Assembly (NCBI RefSeq): GCF_002482975.1
Contig: NZ_DLHA01000043.1
Location: 94,335 to 158,334, forward strand
Origin: Flavobacterium sp. UBA7680
Lineage (GTDB): Bacteria; Bacteroidota; Bacteroidia; Flavobacteriales; Flavobacteriaceae
DNA length: 64,000 nt
Direction of reading: 5' to 3'
Part shown: in pieces, positions 17,301-25,301 of the stretch
Layout: each line of letters begins with the position of its first letter
How positions within the stretch are numbered: position 1 is the first letter of the stretch
Position numbers and translations under genes: made by a program
The notes under the pieces: generated by a model
Databases searched by the model: none
Told to the model about the DNA's origin: nothing
The model's input: the letters and a program-made list of their open reading frames with translations, nothing else

Positions 17301-17731
17301 ATTTTACCATACCCTACAACCACAACTTCATCTAGTGATGTTGTTGCTTTTTGGAGTTTTACAGTAATTGAAGTTTCTCCTTTTAAAGTAATCTCTTTGG
17401 TTGTATAGCCTAAATAAGATATTATCAGGACAGCATTATCATTATCTGTTTTTAAAGTAAATTTTCCATCAAAATCTGTTAAAGTAGAATTTTTACTTCC
17501 TTTTTCTAAAATAGTAACTCCCGGCAGCGGCATACCATTTTCATCATTAACTTGTCCCTTGATGTTTTTTTGTTCCAGTACATTTTTTAGGTTAGTTGTA
17601 CTCTTTGAACTAATTGCGTAGCTATGAACCTGAGATAGAGAAAATAATACACAGAGCATCATCATTTTCTTTTTCAAATTAAACACAGATTCGCAATCAG
17701 GACTTTTTTTGATCCTAATTAGATTTGTCAT
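14345..17731 (-). CDS. SusC/RagA-family TonB-dependent transporter
   Basis: A 1128-residue outer-membrane barrel. After a signal peptide (hydrophobic core about 23-40; the start could also be the Met run at 22-25) comes a carboxypeptidase-regulatory-like domain (57-132, GQVNDENGMPLPGV), the plug with LDEVVVVGYGKMKKKDLTGAI (133-153), the DASAASVYGSRAAAGVILI motif and a long barrel ending in NLGFNFQL with a terminal aromatic-Gln-Leu. It imports oligosaccharides with the SusD partner using TonB energy. No N-terminal STN domain is present, so it is not an ECF/FecR signalling type. A conserved dyad lies about 120 bp upstream. Confidence 0.95.
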   Translation of the reverse strand: MTNLIRIKKSPDCESVFNLKKKMMMLCVLFSLSQVHSYAISSKSTTNLKNVLEQKNIKGQVNDENGMPLPGVTILEKGSKNSTLTDFDGKFTLKTDNDNAVLIISYLGYTTKEITLKGETSITVKLQKATTSLDEVVVVGYGKMKKKDLTGAIVQITPDKLANQNPQTVQDILRGTPGLRVGYDPSAKGGGNIQIRGQTSVYTGNDQKTGGPHNSPLIILDGMQFYGELSEINPDDIAQLDILKDASAASVYGSRAAAGVILISTKKGKSGKPMISFTTNTTISNKSAYRGVYSPEGYLKYREDWETAQTYGINTATGQYEAWISGTVANGKPGYFSNPNDLGKWGITEAQWLAYQPAAQTNGKSSKEVWGARLGLNFDPSLMANFLDDKTHDWSDSSFRTGINRDNNLSISGAGERVNYYMSFGYLTSQGAIVGNDYKAARSNMKVDAKITDWLDFGANINFQDRSDGDITPSLGTNAGDNNMMRTSPFGTFRDANGNYERQPMGKNVSGQNYNYYYERQFIDKETGYTTLNSIFNTKVTLPLGITYSFNIAPRYQFFHDRYFRSTQNPNWPAATTGVNRNNAIRFDYNLNNTITWDYTFAEKHHIVATFVQEAEERRYWSDGMDAYNIQPSDALGFHLVNTATMANSALRSNDTHETADGLMARLFYSFDNRYMLTATIRRDGYSAFGSSNPYAVFPSFGVAWNFKNENWFPLDAMSTGKLRLSWGKNGNRSLADPYVSLANLVNTGTMGYLDPSGKALEIKYLALDRLANPDLEWEKTTSTNIGLDLGFLNDRITATLDLYRASTHDMIMSQSLLGFTGFSSITTNLGEVQNQGFELSINSLNMKKPNFEWRTTFGISYNENKIVSLYGNMVDIKDENGNVIGRQEGNDSANGWFIGRPISQIWDYRVTGIWQKEEWKEARRYGQRPGDPKVANSYTADDVDAVDPDGTPYKKAVYNEKDKQFLGNSNSPVQWSMRNDFKIYKNWDLAISMYSNMGGKSLSSTYMNTFNDASLYKFNFNPYVNPYWTLDNPTNDWARLDAKGPAGTPVAPGRLYDRSFIRLDNISLAYTLPRDLLDRAHIKNIKIYASVQNVATWSASKEWKYFGDPETGGLATRQFNLGFNFQL

Positions 17732-18248
17732 TTTTGGTTTTCATTTTTGGTTAATAATTAGTTAGTATGAAAATCACTATGGTTTGGGTTAAGTGGATAA
17801 GTGATTAACTGTGCAAAAATGAATAATAATGGGTTTTGTAAGGAGTAATAAAATACGAATTAGGGTATTCAAAAGTCTTGTGAAATAGTTTTTGATATTT
17901 TTTTAACCTTAAAAATTTATTATTGTAAGAAAAAGTATTAAAAAAATATTGAATATATAAAAAACGGCAATTTCGGTCTAACTAGTAATGGCTAGCATAC
18001 TTTTTTAAAACGATTAAATGGATTTATACCTGAAAAATCAGCATCCTGCAAAATCTGTACATTTATTATACTGCTAACAAATAAGTATTTATGCCAAAAC
18101 CATTTGTTGAGGCTTTTGAGCAGTTCCATCCATTACTTTTTTTGAGTTGAAAAAAAAATTTCATTTTGAAATAGGGGTAAAGTGTTATTCGGTTGTATTA
18201 CTGCTGTAGCAAGAGTACAATTATTAACTTTTAATCTCCAATTGCCTT
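17732..18248. other. Divergent intergenic region with shared operator block
   Basis: The 517 bp between SusC and the rightward operon hold the dyad block at 17842-17880. The rest is AT-rich with no gene, RNA or clear promoter that I can support. Confidence 0.45.
17842..17880 (-). promoter_or_regulatory. Shared operator-like block, copy 2 (SusC)
   Basis: Plus-strand GGAGTAATAAAATACG begins a block with the 16-bp dyad ATAC-N8-GTAT at 17853-17868 and then GTCTTGT, matching copy 1 at 11995-12036 in order, orientation and spacing. It lies 110-150 bp before the SusC start. Confidence 0.55.
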
Positions 18249-18926
18249 ATGATACTTTTAATTATCACTGCCGCATTACTATTTTGGTTATTTAAAAAAT
18301 GCGTTTCCCTGCATGAGATTTTCAGTTTTCAAACCATAAATCTTCAGGTAAAATCTGTCATGTTCTTTTTTCTTTCTACAGCTATCTCTTACGCACAGGA
18401 AAAGACCGTAAACTATAATGTACTTCGAAATGGTGCTGTCATTGGGCAAATGCAGTTTTATCAAAACAATAATAATGGTGAAGTTTTTTTGAAAATTTCT
18501 TCGGAAGTAAAAACCCGATTGATTTTTGGTATTAATGTAAAAACAGAAGAAGGTTCACATTTTAAAAACGGAAAATTAATATCCTCCTACGTAAAGCGTC
18601 ATGTTAACGGAAAAGAAAAAGCCAATAAAACCACGCAGCTCATAGATTCAAATTACAAAACTTCTGACGAGAATAGAAAGGGAGAAATCAAACAACAATA
18701 TATCAATTATAATCTGATGCTGCTTTACAGTAAAGAACCTGTAAGTGAAGACAAGGTTTATTCAGATAGTTTTCAGCAATTTTTAACGATCAAAAAAACA
18801 GACAATCACTCGTATCGTATTGAATTGCCCGACGGAAATTATAATGATTATCATTTCCAGAATGGTATATGTCAAAAAGTCGAATTGCATCATTCTCTAT
18901 TTACAATCAACATTCAAAAAGCATAA
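18249..18926 (+). CDS. Exported DUF6134-like protein
   Basis: The frame encodes up to 225 residues. The exported part starts after AISYAQ (residue 50) and is a beta-rich domain (VNYNVLRNGAVIGQMQFYQ, then repeated charged strands) that resembles the DUF6134 family of unknown function. The N-terminus is uncertain: ATG 18249 gives a first hydrophobic stretch plus a second one, while ATG 18360 gives only MFFFLSTAISYAQ, a very short signal. The gene is 18 bp before the hydroxylase and probably in its operon; related proteins are often found beside lipid-modifying enzymes, so a lipid-related role is a weak inference. Confidence 0.65.
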   Translation: MILLIITAALLFWLFKKCVSLHEIFSFQTINLQVKSVMFFFLSTAISYAQEKTVNYNVLRNGAVIGQMQFYQNNNNGEVFLKISSEVKTRLIFGINVKTEEGSHFKNGKLISSYVKRHVNGKEKANKTTQLIDSNYKTSDENRKGEIKQQYINYNLMLLYSKEPVSEDKVYSDSFQQFLTIKKTDNHSYRIELPDGNYNDYHFQNGICQKVELHHSLFTINIQKA

Positions 18927-18944
18927 ATCAATCAAAAAATCATC

Positions 18945-19976
18945 ATGATAAAAATCATCAATTACCTGTTTATTAAGCTGACCATTTTTGGTGCAAAGCC
19001 CATTGCAATGGATAGAATTTATGAAGTAGAAAAAAGTGCTCCCAATTTAATAGTTTATGCGCTGCCCGTTGTATTGTTTTTTACGGTACTGGAATTTGTC
19101 GTTTTTTATTTTTTAGAAAGAAAGGAATACGATAAAAAAGAAACTCTGGGATCTGTATTAATAGGTCTAGGAAATTTAACGGTTAATTTAATAATGAAAA
19201 CGGGACTGCTTTATGCCGTAGTCGAAATTTACAATATTCTTCCTTATCGAATGGAGTTTAACTGGTGGAGTTTAATTCCGTGTTTTATATTATATGATTT
19301 TAGTTCGTATTGGACACACCGAATTTCTCATTACTGCCGATTTTTCTGGGCGACCCATGTCGTGCATCATTCTGCAGAACAATATAATCTTACGGTAAGT
19401 TTTAGGCAGAGCTGGTTTCAGTATATAAAAATTGTATTTTTTATTCCGTTAATTTTTGCCGGTTTTCATCCAGCTGTATTTTTTATTGCCAATCAGCTGA
19501 GTGTTTTATATCAGTTTTGGGTGCATACGGAAGCCATTGGAAAACTGCATCCTTTTGTTGAAAAATATTTCGGAACGCCGTCTAATCATCGTGTACATCA
19601 CGGAAGTCAGGAAAAATACCTCGATAAAAACTTTGGTGCGACTTTCATGATTTGGGATCATTTATTTGGTTCTTTTCAATATGAAGAAGAAAAACCGTGC
19701 TATGGAATTACGAGTTTGCTCAAAAGCAAGCTAAATCCTTTATATCTTAATATACATGAATTTCAGGATATTATTAGGGATGTAAAAAAGGCAAAAGGTT
19801 TCCGGAAAAAGATGTATTACATTTTTGCCAGTCCCGATATTATTGCCAAAAACAAATTAAAAAAAGAAACAACTCAACCTCTTAAACTGCCTATATCATG
19901 CCAACAAGTCAAGAAAAACAACAAACATTTCAACAACAGTTATTCGAATACTTTAGCCGAAAAGATAATTGTGTAA
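18945..19976 (+). CDS. Di-iron fatty acid/sterol hydroxylase-superfamily membrane protein
   Basis: A 343-residue membrane enzyme with helices at about 35-55, 68-95, 105-120, 155-175 and 178-195. The three histidine clusters that bind the di-iron centre are HRISH (125-129), HVVHH (138-142) and HRVHH (215-219). Such enzymes insert oxygen or a double bond into a lipid chain. The start could be Met1 or Met22 (MDRIYEVEK); the second leaves the helices intact. The C-terminal 38 residues are polar and Lys/Asn-rich, and their last 79 nt overlap the next gene in another frame, so the tail may be unimportant or the product of a frame slip. Substrate unknown. Confidence 0.85.
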   Translation: MIKIINYLFIKLTIFGAKPIAMDRIYEVEKSAPNLIVYALPVVLFFTVLEFVVFYFLERKEYDKKETLGSVLIGLGNLTVNLIMKTGLLYAVVEIYNILPYRMEFNWWSLIPCFILYDFSSYWTHRISHYCRFFWATHVVHHSAEQYNLTVSFRQSWFQYIKIVFFIPLIFAGFHPAVFFIANQLSVLYQFWVHTEAIGKLHPFVEKYFGTPSNHRVHHGSQEKYLDKNFGATFMIWDHLFGSFQYEEEKPCYGITSLLKSKLNPLYLNIHEFQDIIRDVKKAKGFRKKMYYIFASPDIIAKNKLKKETTQPLKLPISCQQVKKNNKHFNNSYSNTLAEKIIV

Positions 19977-20182
19977 AAACCATTGGTAATGAAATTGTAA
20001 TTACCGAAGGAACAGATAAAGGATTATCTTTTACATATCTCTCAGATCACAGCTGTATTGTTCACTGTTATGAATTTAGCCTGAATACAGATCTCGATCT
20101 CGATACCACGATTGATGCATTTATTCAGCTATTGGCCAGTCATAATATCATATACGATCAGCCGAGTCCTTCTTACAATTAA
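19898..20182 (+). CDS. Small conserved-looking protein, unknown function
   Basis: A 94-residue soluble protein (MPTSQEKQQTFQQQLFEYFS...) that starts inside the 3' end of the hydroxylase gene in a different frame, overlapping by 79 nt. Its amino acid mix, with alternating hydrophobic strands (KTIGNEIVITEG, LSFTYLSDHSCIVHCYEF) and a final helix (TIDAFIQLLASHNI), is that of a folded protein rather than a shadow frame. I recognise no domain. It lies between a lipid enzyme and an ECF sigma factor in an apparent operon. Confidence 0.6.
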   Translation: MPTSQEKQQTFQQQLFEYFSRKDNCVKTIGNEIVITEGTDKGLSFTYLSDHSCIVHCYEFSLNTDLDLDTTIDAFIQLLASHNIIYDQPSPSYN

Positions 20183-20243
20183 TCAAAAAAATAATATTAA
20201 ATATAAAAAGTATATATCTTTGATTGAATGTCAAAACGTAATA

Positions 20244-20825
20244 GTGGAGTATAGTAATATAGATCCTATTAGTTCTATAAAGAACGGAAACGAAGCAGCT
20301 TTTGAAAAGGTTTTTAAAACGTATTTTAGAAACCTTCATGCGTTTGCCTACACTTTTATGAAAGATGATAGTATTGCCGAAGAGATTGTACAAAATGTGT
20401 TTTTTAGGATTTGGGAAAAAAAAGAACAATTGCAAATTGACGATTCATTAAAAGCGTATCTCTACAGATCAGTTCATAATGAAAGTCTCAATCACCTCAA
20501 ACATCTCAAAATAAAAAACTCATTTCAACTCCAGTATTCAGGTAATATGGAATCCTCAAATCAAGATGCCTCAAACCAAATGGTGGCAGCAGAACTCGAA
20601 AACGATATTCAAAAAGCAATCAGCGAATTGCCTCCGCAATGCCGAACCATTTTTCAAATGAGTCGTTTCGAACAGCTCAAATATCAGCAAATAGCCGATC
20701 AATTGAATATCTCGATAAAAACAGTCGAAAACCAAATGGGCAAAGCCCTTAAAGTATTACGATCAAAACTGGTTGAATATCTTCCGTTTCTATTATCCTT
20801 ATTACATTTAATCCGAAGATCATGA
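20244..20825 (+). CDS. ECF-type RNA polymerase sigma-70 factor
   Basis: About 193 residues when started at GTG 20244 (VEYSNIDPISSIKNGNEAAFEKVF); TTG 20220 is an alternative. The ATG at 20112 lies deep inside the upstream gene and adds residues that do not belong to the family. Region 2 is seen in FKTYFRNLHAFAYTFMKDD..AEEIVQNVFFRIWEK, and region 4 in ISELPPQCRTIFQMSRFEQLKYQQIADQLNISIKTVENQMGKAL, a helix-turn-helix for the -35. It should be held inactive by the FecR protein that follows with a 4-nt overlap (ATG 20822), and direct transcription of its own operon or glycan genes. Confidence 0.88.
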   Translation: MEYSNIDPISSIKNGNEAAFEKVFKTYFRNLHAFAYTFMKDDSIAEEIVQNVFFRIWEKKEQLQIDDSLKAYLYRSVHNESLNHLKHLKIKNSFQLQYSGNMESSNQDASNQMVAAELENDIQKAISELPPQCRTIFQMSRFEQLKYQQIADQLNISIKTVENQMGKALKVLRSKLVEYLPFLLSLLHLIRRS

Positions 20826-21802
20826 GCCAAAACAATATGAATATGAACGATGATTTACTAGTGAAATATCTAGTTGGCGAAACTGATGCAGACGAAAATG
20901 CAGCAGTAGAATTTTGGCTTAAAGCCGATGAAAAAAACCTGAATTACTACAACGGTTTTAAGAAAATTTGGGAAGACAGTCTTTTAATTGCCGCCGAAAA
21001 TAAAACCATAGATGAAGATGCGGCCTGGAAACGGCTGCAGAACCGCATTCATGATAAAGATGTTGAGGTATTAACGCCTAAAAAATCTTCCGTCTATTGG
21101 CTGCGTATTGCAGCTTCTATTCTCTTAATTAGTACTTTAGGATGGCTTGGTTATTCTTATTTCGAAAATAAATCAAACACATTAATTCAGATATATGCTT
21201 CAAACTCTACTTTAAATGATACTTTACCAGATGGTACAACGGTTACTTTAAATAAAAATTCGTCTTTGTCTTATGTCAGCAAGTTTAAAGGCAAAACCCG
21301 TCCTGTTACCTTAAAAGGTGAAGCTTTTTTTCATGTTTCTCCAGATAAAACAAAACCGTTTATTATTACAATTAATGATGTTACAGTACAAGTCGTAGGA
21401 ACTTCTTTTAATGTGAAAAACAAAAACGGAAAAACAATCGTAGATGTTGAAACCGGAATTGTAAAAGTGAGTAAAAATAAAGATCAGGTAGAATTAAGAC
21501 ATGGCGAAAAAGTTGTCATTGCTGATCATAAACCGGAATTATTAAAAAGTACCAGCAAAGGCAGATTGTACAATTATTATCGAAATAAAGAATTAGTTTG
21601 TGATGAAACACCATTACAGGATTTAGTTGAGGCACTTAATGAAATATACGATGTCAATATCATCATTAAAAATCCTTCTTTAAAAGAAAAACCATTAACT
21701 ACGGTATTTAAAGATCAATCCTTAGATCAGGTTTTAGAAATAATTCAAGAAACCTTCAGAATCGAAATTGAACGTAAAAACAATCAAATTTTATTAGAAT
21801 AA
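20822..21802 (+). CDS. FecR-family anti-sigma factor
   Basis: A 326-residue inner-membrane protein. The cytoplasmic N-terminus (1-90) has DDLLVKYLVGETDADENAAVEFWL, typical of the sigma-binding part. One membrane helix (about 95-113, WLRIAASILLISTLGWLGY) is followed by a periplasmic FecR domain (about 125-225, LPDGTTVTLNKNSSLSYV, LKGEAFFHVSPDKTKPF) and a C-terminal DUF4974 (about 250-326, ETPLQDLVEALNEIYDVNI). In known systems a TonB-dependent receptor with an STN domain signals through FecR to the sigma factor. Here the next gene has the STN domain but no barrel. Overlaps the sigma gene by 4 nt. Confidence 0.92.
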   Translation: MSQNNMNMNDDLLVKYLVGETDADENAAVEFWLKADEKNLNYYNGFKKIWEDSLLIAAENKTIDEDAAWKRLQNRIHDKDVEVLTPKKSSVYWLRIAASILLISTLGWLGYSYFENKSNTLIQIYASNSTLNDTLPDGTTVTLNKNSSLSYVSKFKGKTRPVTLKGEAFFHVSPDKTKPFIITINDVTVQVVGTSFNVKNKNGKTIVDVETGIVKVSKNKDQVELRHGEKVVIADHKPELLKSTSKGRLYNYYRNKELVCDETPLQDLVEALNEIYDVNIIIKNPSLKEKPLTTVFKDQSLDQVLEIIQETFRIEIERKNNQILLE

Positions 21803-21814
21803 TTCCTTTTTTAT

Positions 21815-23578
21815 ATGCCCACCAATTCAAAATTTACTTTTGTACAAGTTTTATTCTTACTTATTTCAAGTGCTTTTTTTGGCGCTCATGCCCAATCTAT
21901 CTTAGATACCAATATGTCTATAGATGCAGATAAAAAGCCATTAGGTAATATTCTGGATCTAATGGAACAAAAAGGAAACTTCAGGTTTGCTTATTACAGC
22001 AAATTAGTTGTAAAAGATAGTGCCGTTACCATTCATTCTAAGGAATCTACGATAAAAGATGTTTTAGACCAGTTACTAGGGAATAAGTACGAATATAAAG
22101 AATCAAAAGGATTTATCATTCTGCGTTATGCGCCTTTAGAACTCGCACTTGTATTAGAAAAAAATAATGTTGTGGGCGATCATCAGGTGGTAAGCGGTTA
22201 CATAATGGATGTAAAAACTAACAAGCGAATTGAAAACGCGAGTGTTTACGAAAAAAATGCCTTGCAGTCTACCTTAACAGATAAAGATGGGATTTTTGAA
22301 CTTAAACTTAAAAATGTACTTGAAACCATTGAATTGACGGTTGTAAAAGAAAACTACAAAACCATTACCACCATTTTTCTCTCAGAAGTTAAAATTCAAA
22401 TGGGTTCCAGAAAATCCAACTCAGACTATGTCGATGGTGATTTCTCTGCCGTTGAACGAACAGGAATTGGACGTTTCTTTATTTCTTCCAAACAAAAAAT
22501 CCAATCACTCAATTTAGGAGGATTTATTTCTGAAGTTCCGGTACAAGCTTCCATAATTCCGAGTTTGAGCACGCGCGGGATGATGAATTCACAATTAAAC
22601 AGTAGTTTCTCTTTAAACTTATTAGGAGGATATACGGGCGGAGTTCGCGGTTTAGAAATGGCTGGTCTTTACAATATTACCCGAATGAATGCCAATGCCT
22701 TGCAAATGGCTGGTATATTTAACACGGTGGGAGGTTCTGTAAATGGAGTTCAATTAGCCGGAATTTATAACAATGTTTTCGGCGATTTAAACGGACTTCA
22801 AATGAGCGGAATCCATAATAGTATAAAAGGCTCGCAAAATGGTTTACAGCTTACTGGTATTTACAACAGTGTACAAAAGGATTCTAAAGGAATGCAAATG
22901 TCTGCTATTTATAATACGGTAAAAGGTACTCAAAACGGATTGCAGATTTCGGGTATTTATAATTCAGGAAGCGGAATTGTTCGCGGCGCCCAAATAGCAG
23001 GAGTTTTAAATTATGCTAAAGAATTAGACGGATTCCAGTTTGGATTAATCAATATTACCGATTCGCCATCAGGTTATAGTATGGGATTATTGAATTTTAA
23101 AAAGGATGGTTACAAAAAAATCAGTATTACCAGTAATGAAATTTCCGATATAAATGTTGCTGTAAAAACTGGAGATAATAAACTCTATACTATTTTGATG
23201 GCAGGAAGAAGCGAACGAAGTGACGAAGAAAAACTAACTTCTTTTGGAATAGGTTTTGGAACAAATATCCTTTTAGGAAAACGCTTTACTTATAATCCTG
23301 AAATTAGTTCACAATACCTTTATTTAGGAAATTGGGATCGTTATAATTCTTTATCTAAATTCGATTCGCCTTTTACTTTTCGTATTTTTAAAGGTTTAGC
23401 CATATCTGCGGGACCATCTTTCAATATTTATACTTCTGAAAAAAGAGATAAAAATGCTCCGGATAACAATACTTCAACTTTTGTTCAGGATCGAACCAAA
23501 CGTTATAATGTCATAAAAGATAATAACAAAGGCATAAGCGGATGGGTTGGCTGGAGTTTTGGTGTTACGCTGTTTTAA
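21815..23578 (+). CDS. STN-domain protein with surface-repeat region (LA_2272-like repeats)
   Basis: A 587-residue exported protein. Signal peptide 1-27; an STN (secretin/TonB short N-terminal) domain about 32-100 (ADKKPLGNILDLMEQKGNFRFAYYS); a carboxypeptidase-regulatory-like domain about 124-195; then roughly eight repeats of about 20-22 residues (280-425) with the pattern NGLQxxGIYNxVxG; and a C-terminal beta-rich region ending in WVGWSFGVTLF, which looks like an outer-membrane strand end. STN domains of TonB-dependent receptors contact FecR. This protein has STN but no TonB plug or SusC barrel, so it may be a non-transporting signal input. It is 12 bp downstream of FecR. Confidence 0.75.
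   Translation: MPTNSKFTFVQVLFLLISSAFFGAHAQSILDTNMSIDADKKPLGNILDLMEQKGNFRFAYYSKLVVKDSAVTIHSKESTIKDVLDQLLGNKYEYKESKGFIILRYAPLELALVLEKNNVVGDHQVVSGYIMDVKTNKRIENASVYEKNALQSTLTDKDGIFELKLKNVLETIELTVVKENYKTITTIFLSEVKIQMGSRKSNSDYVDGDFSAVERTGIGRFFISSKQKIQSLNLGGFISEVPVQASIIPSLSTRGMMNSQLNSSFSLNLLGGYTGGVRGLEMAGLYNITRMNANALQMAGIFNTVGGSVNGVQLAGIYNNVFGDLNGLQMSGIHNSIKGSQNGLQLTGIYNSVQKDSKGMQMSAIYNTVKGTQNGLQISGIYNSGSGIVRGAQIAGVLNYAKELDGFQFGLINITDSPSGYSMGLLNFKKDGYKKISITSNEISDINVAVKTGDNKLYTILMAGRSERSDEEKLTSFGIGFGTNILLGKRFTYNPEISSQYLYLGNWDRYNSLSKFDSPFTFRIFKGLAISAGPSFNIYTSEKRDKNAPDNNTSTFVQDRTKRYNVIKDNNKGISGWVGWSFGVTLF
22656..23100 (+). repeat. In-gene repeats encoding GIYN-type surface repeats
   Basis: About eight units of 60-66 bp encode variants of NGLQxxGIYN. 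They diverge at DNA level, so they are old protein repeats rather than a recent DNA expansion. Confidence 0.7.
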
Positions 23579-23647
23579 AAATATTTAAAAATGTATCATA
23601 AATATTTTTTTTCTGCGTTAAATACAGCAAAGCAATTTAAATAAAAC

Positions 23648-24640
23648 ATGAAAAAAAATCTCATATTATTAATTTCTATTTTTTCGCTCCTATTATCATG
23701 TCAGAAAGATGATATTCATGATTCTGATAAAACAGATAATGATACAGAATATAAAGAGGAAATGCGGAAATTTGTAATAGGGATAAGCCAATATGCAAAA
23801 TCTATAAACCCCGCATTCAACATTATTCCTCAAAACGGTATCGAGCTGGTTTCAAATAATGGAGACGTATCTGGAAGTCCTCATTTGGCTTATCTTAATG
23901 CTATTGATGCCAATGGTCAGGAGGATTTATTTTTCGGATATGACCAGGATAATGTTGCTACAGGCAATAAGGATAACACTTATCTGCGAGAATTACTGAA
24001 TATATCCAAAAAAGCAGGAAATGTGATCTTGGTAACAGATTATTGTTCAGATCCGTCTAAGATGGAGAGTTCCTATCTTCAAAATCGAAATGCCGGTTAC
24101 GTTTCGTTTGCTGCTAATGAAAGAGAACTAAATAATATTCCGGCTTTTCCAAATCCAATTTATCAGGAAAATTCAAATGCTGTCACTGAGATTTCTCAGG
24201 CAAAAAACTTTCTTTATCTCATCAATCCATCTAAATTCAATAGTAAGAGTGAATTTATCAATGCTGTAACTTCGACAAACTATGACCTTTTGATTATGGA
24301 TTTATTTTTTACAAACGGAACGTCTTTTTCTAAAACGGAAATAAATCAGTTAAAAAACAAAGCTAATGGAGGGAAAAGACTAGTGATTTCTTATATGTCT
24401 ATTGGTGAAGCAGAGAATTACAGGTATTACTGGAAAGACAGCTGGAGCAGCAGCCGTCCTGAATGGCTGGATGCTGAAAATCCGGACTGGGCAGGGAATT
24501 TCAAAGTTAAATATTGGAATGCCGATTGGCAAAAAATCATATATGGTGACGAGAATTCATATTTGAAGAAAATAATCGATGCGAATTTTGATGGCGTTTA
24601 TTTAGATATAATAGATGCTTTTGAGTATTATGAAAAATAA
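23648..24640 (+). CDS. GH114/TM1410-like lipoprotein (endo-alpha-1,4-polygalactosaminidase-like)
   Basis: A 330-residue lipoprotein (lipobox LLSC, Cys18) with a TIM-barrel domain. The motifs LLIMDLFF, KRLVISYMSIGEAENYRYYW, ENPDWAGNFKVKYWN and DANFDGVYLDIIDAFEYYEK are those of the GH114/TM1410 group, whose Asp and Glu at barrel strand ends are thought to be catalytic (here the Asp of MDLFF, the Glu of GEAE and the Asp of YLD). Known relatives cut galactosaminogalactan-type polymers. The protein ends right after the last motif, slightly shorter than I expect, so a trimmed C-terminus is possible. It is 69 bp after the STN gene; membership of that operon is unclear. Confidence 0.75.
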   Translation: MKKNLILLISIFSLLLSCQKDDIHDSDKTDNDTEYKEEMRKFVIGISQYAKSINPAFNIIPQNGIELVSNNGDVSGSPHLAYLNAIDANGQEDLFFGYDQDNVATGNKDNTYLRELLNISKKAGNVILVTDYCSDPSKMESSYLQNRNAGYVSFAANERELNNIPAFPNPIYQENSNAVTEISQAKNFLYLINPSKFNSKSEFINAVTSTNYDLLIMDLFFTNGTSFSKTEINQLKNKANGGKRLVISYMSIGEAENYRYYWKDSWSSSRPEWLDAENPDWAGNFKVKYWNADWQKIIYGDENSYLKKIIDANFDGVYLDIIDAFEYYEK

Positions 24641-24709
24641 ATTAGTTTTGGTTTTTCGAAAATTCTCCTATGCGATTATTTTGCCACAAAACTTATAGTG
24701 ATGAATCTT

Positions 24710-25093
24710 TTACAATGGGTAGCCAATTTCCCAAATATGTCCAAAAGGATCTTTTAGCTTTCCAATTCTCCAGTCTTCTTCTGTTTTTATGGGACAAATT
24801 TGTGCAGCGCCATATTTTAATGCATTCTCAAATATTTGATCTGCATTTTCAGTCTCTAAAATTATTCTAATCGGCGTATTAAATGAGTTAACAATTTGAT
24901 TGCCATCACAAGGTTCTTCGTCGCTTAGATAAAATTCAGCATCTTCAATTGTGATTACTGATGATATTTTATTGTTTTCAAGCAAATATCTTTTTGACTC
25001 AATTGCTCCAAAAGCATTGATATAAAAATCAACTGCTTTTATAGCATTGTTTACTGTAAGAAAAGGTTTGATTGTGGTTTTAATTCTTATCAT
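24710..25093 (-). CDS. VOC-family (glyoxalase/bleomycin-resistance-like) protein
   Basis: A 127-residue protein with two beta-alpha-beta-beta-beta modules. VNNAIKAVDFYINAFGA (14-30) and the end DPFGHIWEIGYPL (115-127) are the typical signatures, with Glu in the last strand as a possible metal ligand. The family includes metal-dependent lyases, dioxygenases and binding proteins; it resembles the PhnB/YdfR-type group with no assigned reaction. It converges on the GH114-like gene and has no functional link with its neighbours. Confidence 0.85.
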   Translation of the reverse strand: MIRIKTTIKPFLTVNNAIKAVDFYINAFGAIESKRYLLENNKISSVITIEDAEFYLSDEEPCDGNQIVNSFNTPIRIILETENADQIFENALKYGAAQICPIKTEEDWRIGKLKDPFGHIWEIGYPL

Positions 25094-25195
25094 CTCAATG
25101 AAATTAAATGAGTAAATATTATCTATATAAAAATAAAAAATTAAACTGATTTTATAGTTTTAAAACCGTTATATCCCAATCAAAAGCAATTTAAA

Positions 25196-25231
25196 ACAAA
25201 AAAACCTGCAAATCAATGATTCGCAGGTTTA
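25196..25231 (-). terminator. Terminator of the GH16 gene
   Basis: Arms AAACCTGCAAATCA (25202-25215) and TGATTCGCAGGTTT (25217-25230), one mismatch; the minus strand continues with TTTTTTGTTTT. Confidence 0.7.
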
Positions 25232-25301
25232 CCACATTTTATGGTTTTTTGAAAAGACTGAAAAACTTTCTTTTTGGCTTTTATATTCTTTTTGTGGAGT
25301 A

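Noticed and set aside
20112..20243. Start of the sigma factor at ATG 20112
   Set aside because: It would overlap the upstream gene by 71 nt and add residues before the normal beginning of region 2.
20148..20435. Minus-strand 95-residue frame over the sigma factor
   Set aside because: It is a shadow frame opposite a gene with clear sigma region 2 and 4 motifs.
24670..24870. 66-residue plus-strand frame
   Set aside because: It lies antisense to the VOC-family gene and has no motif of its own.
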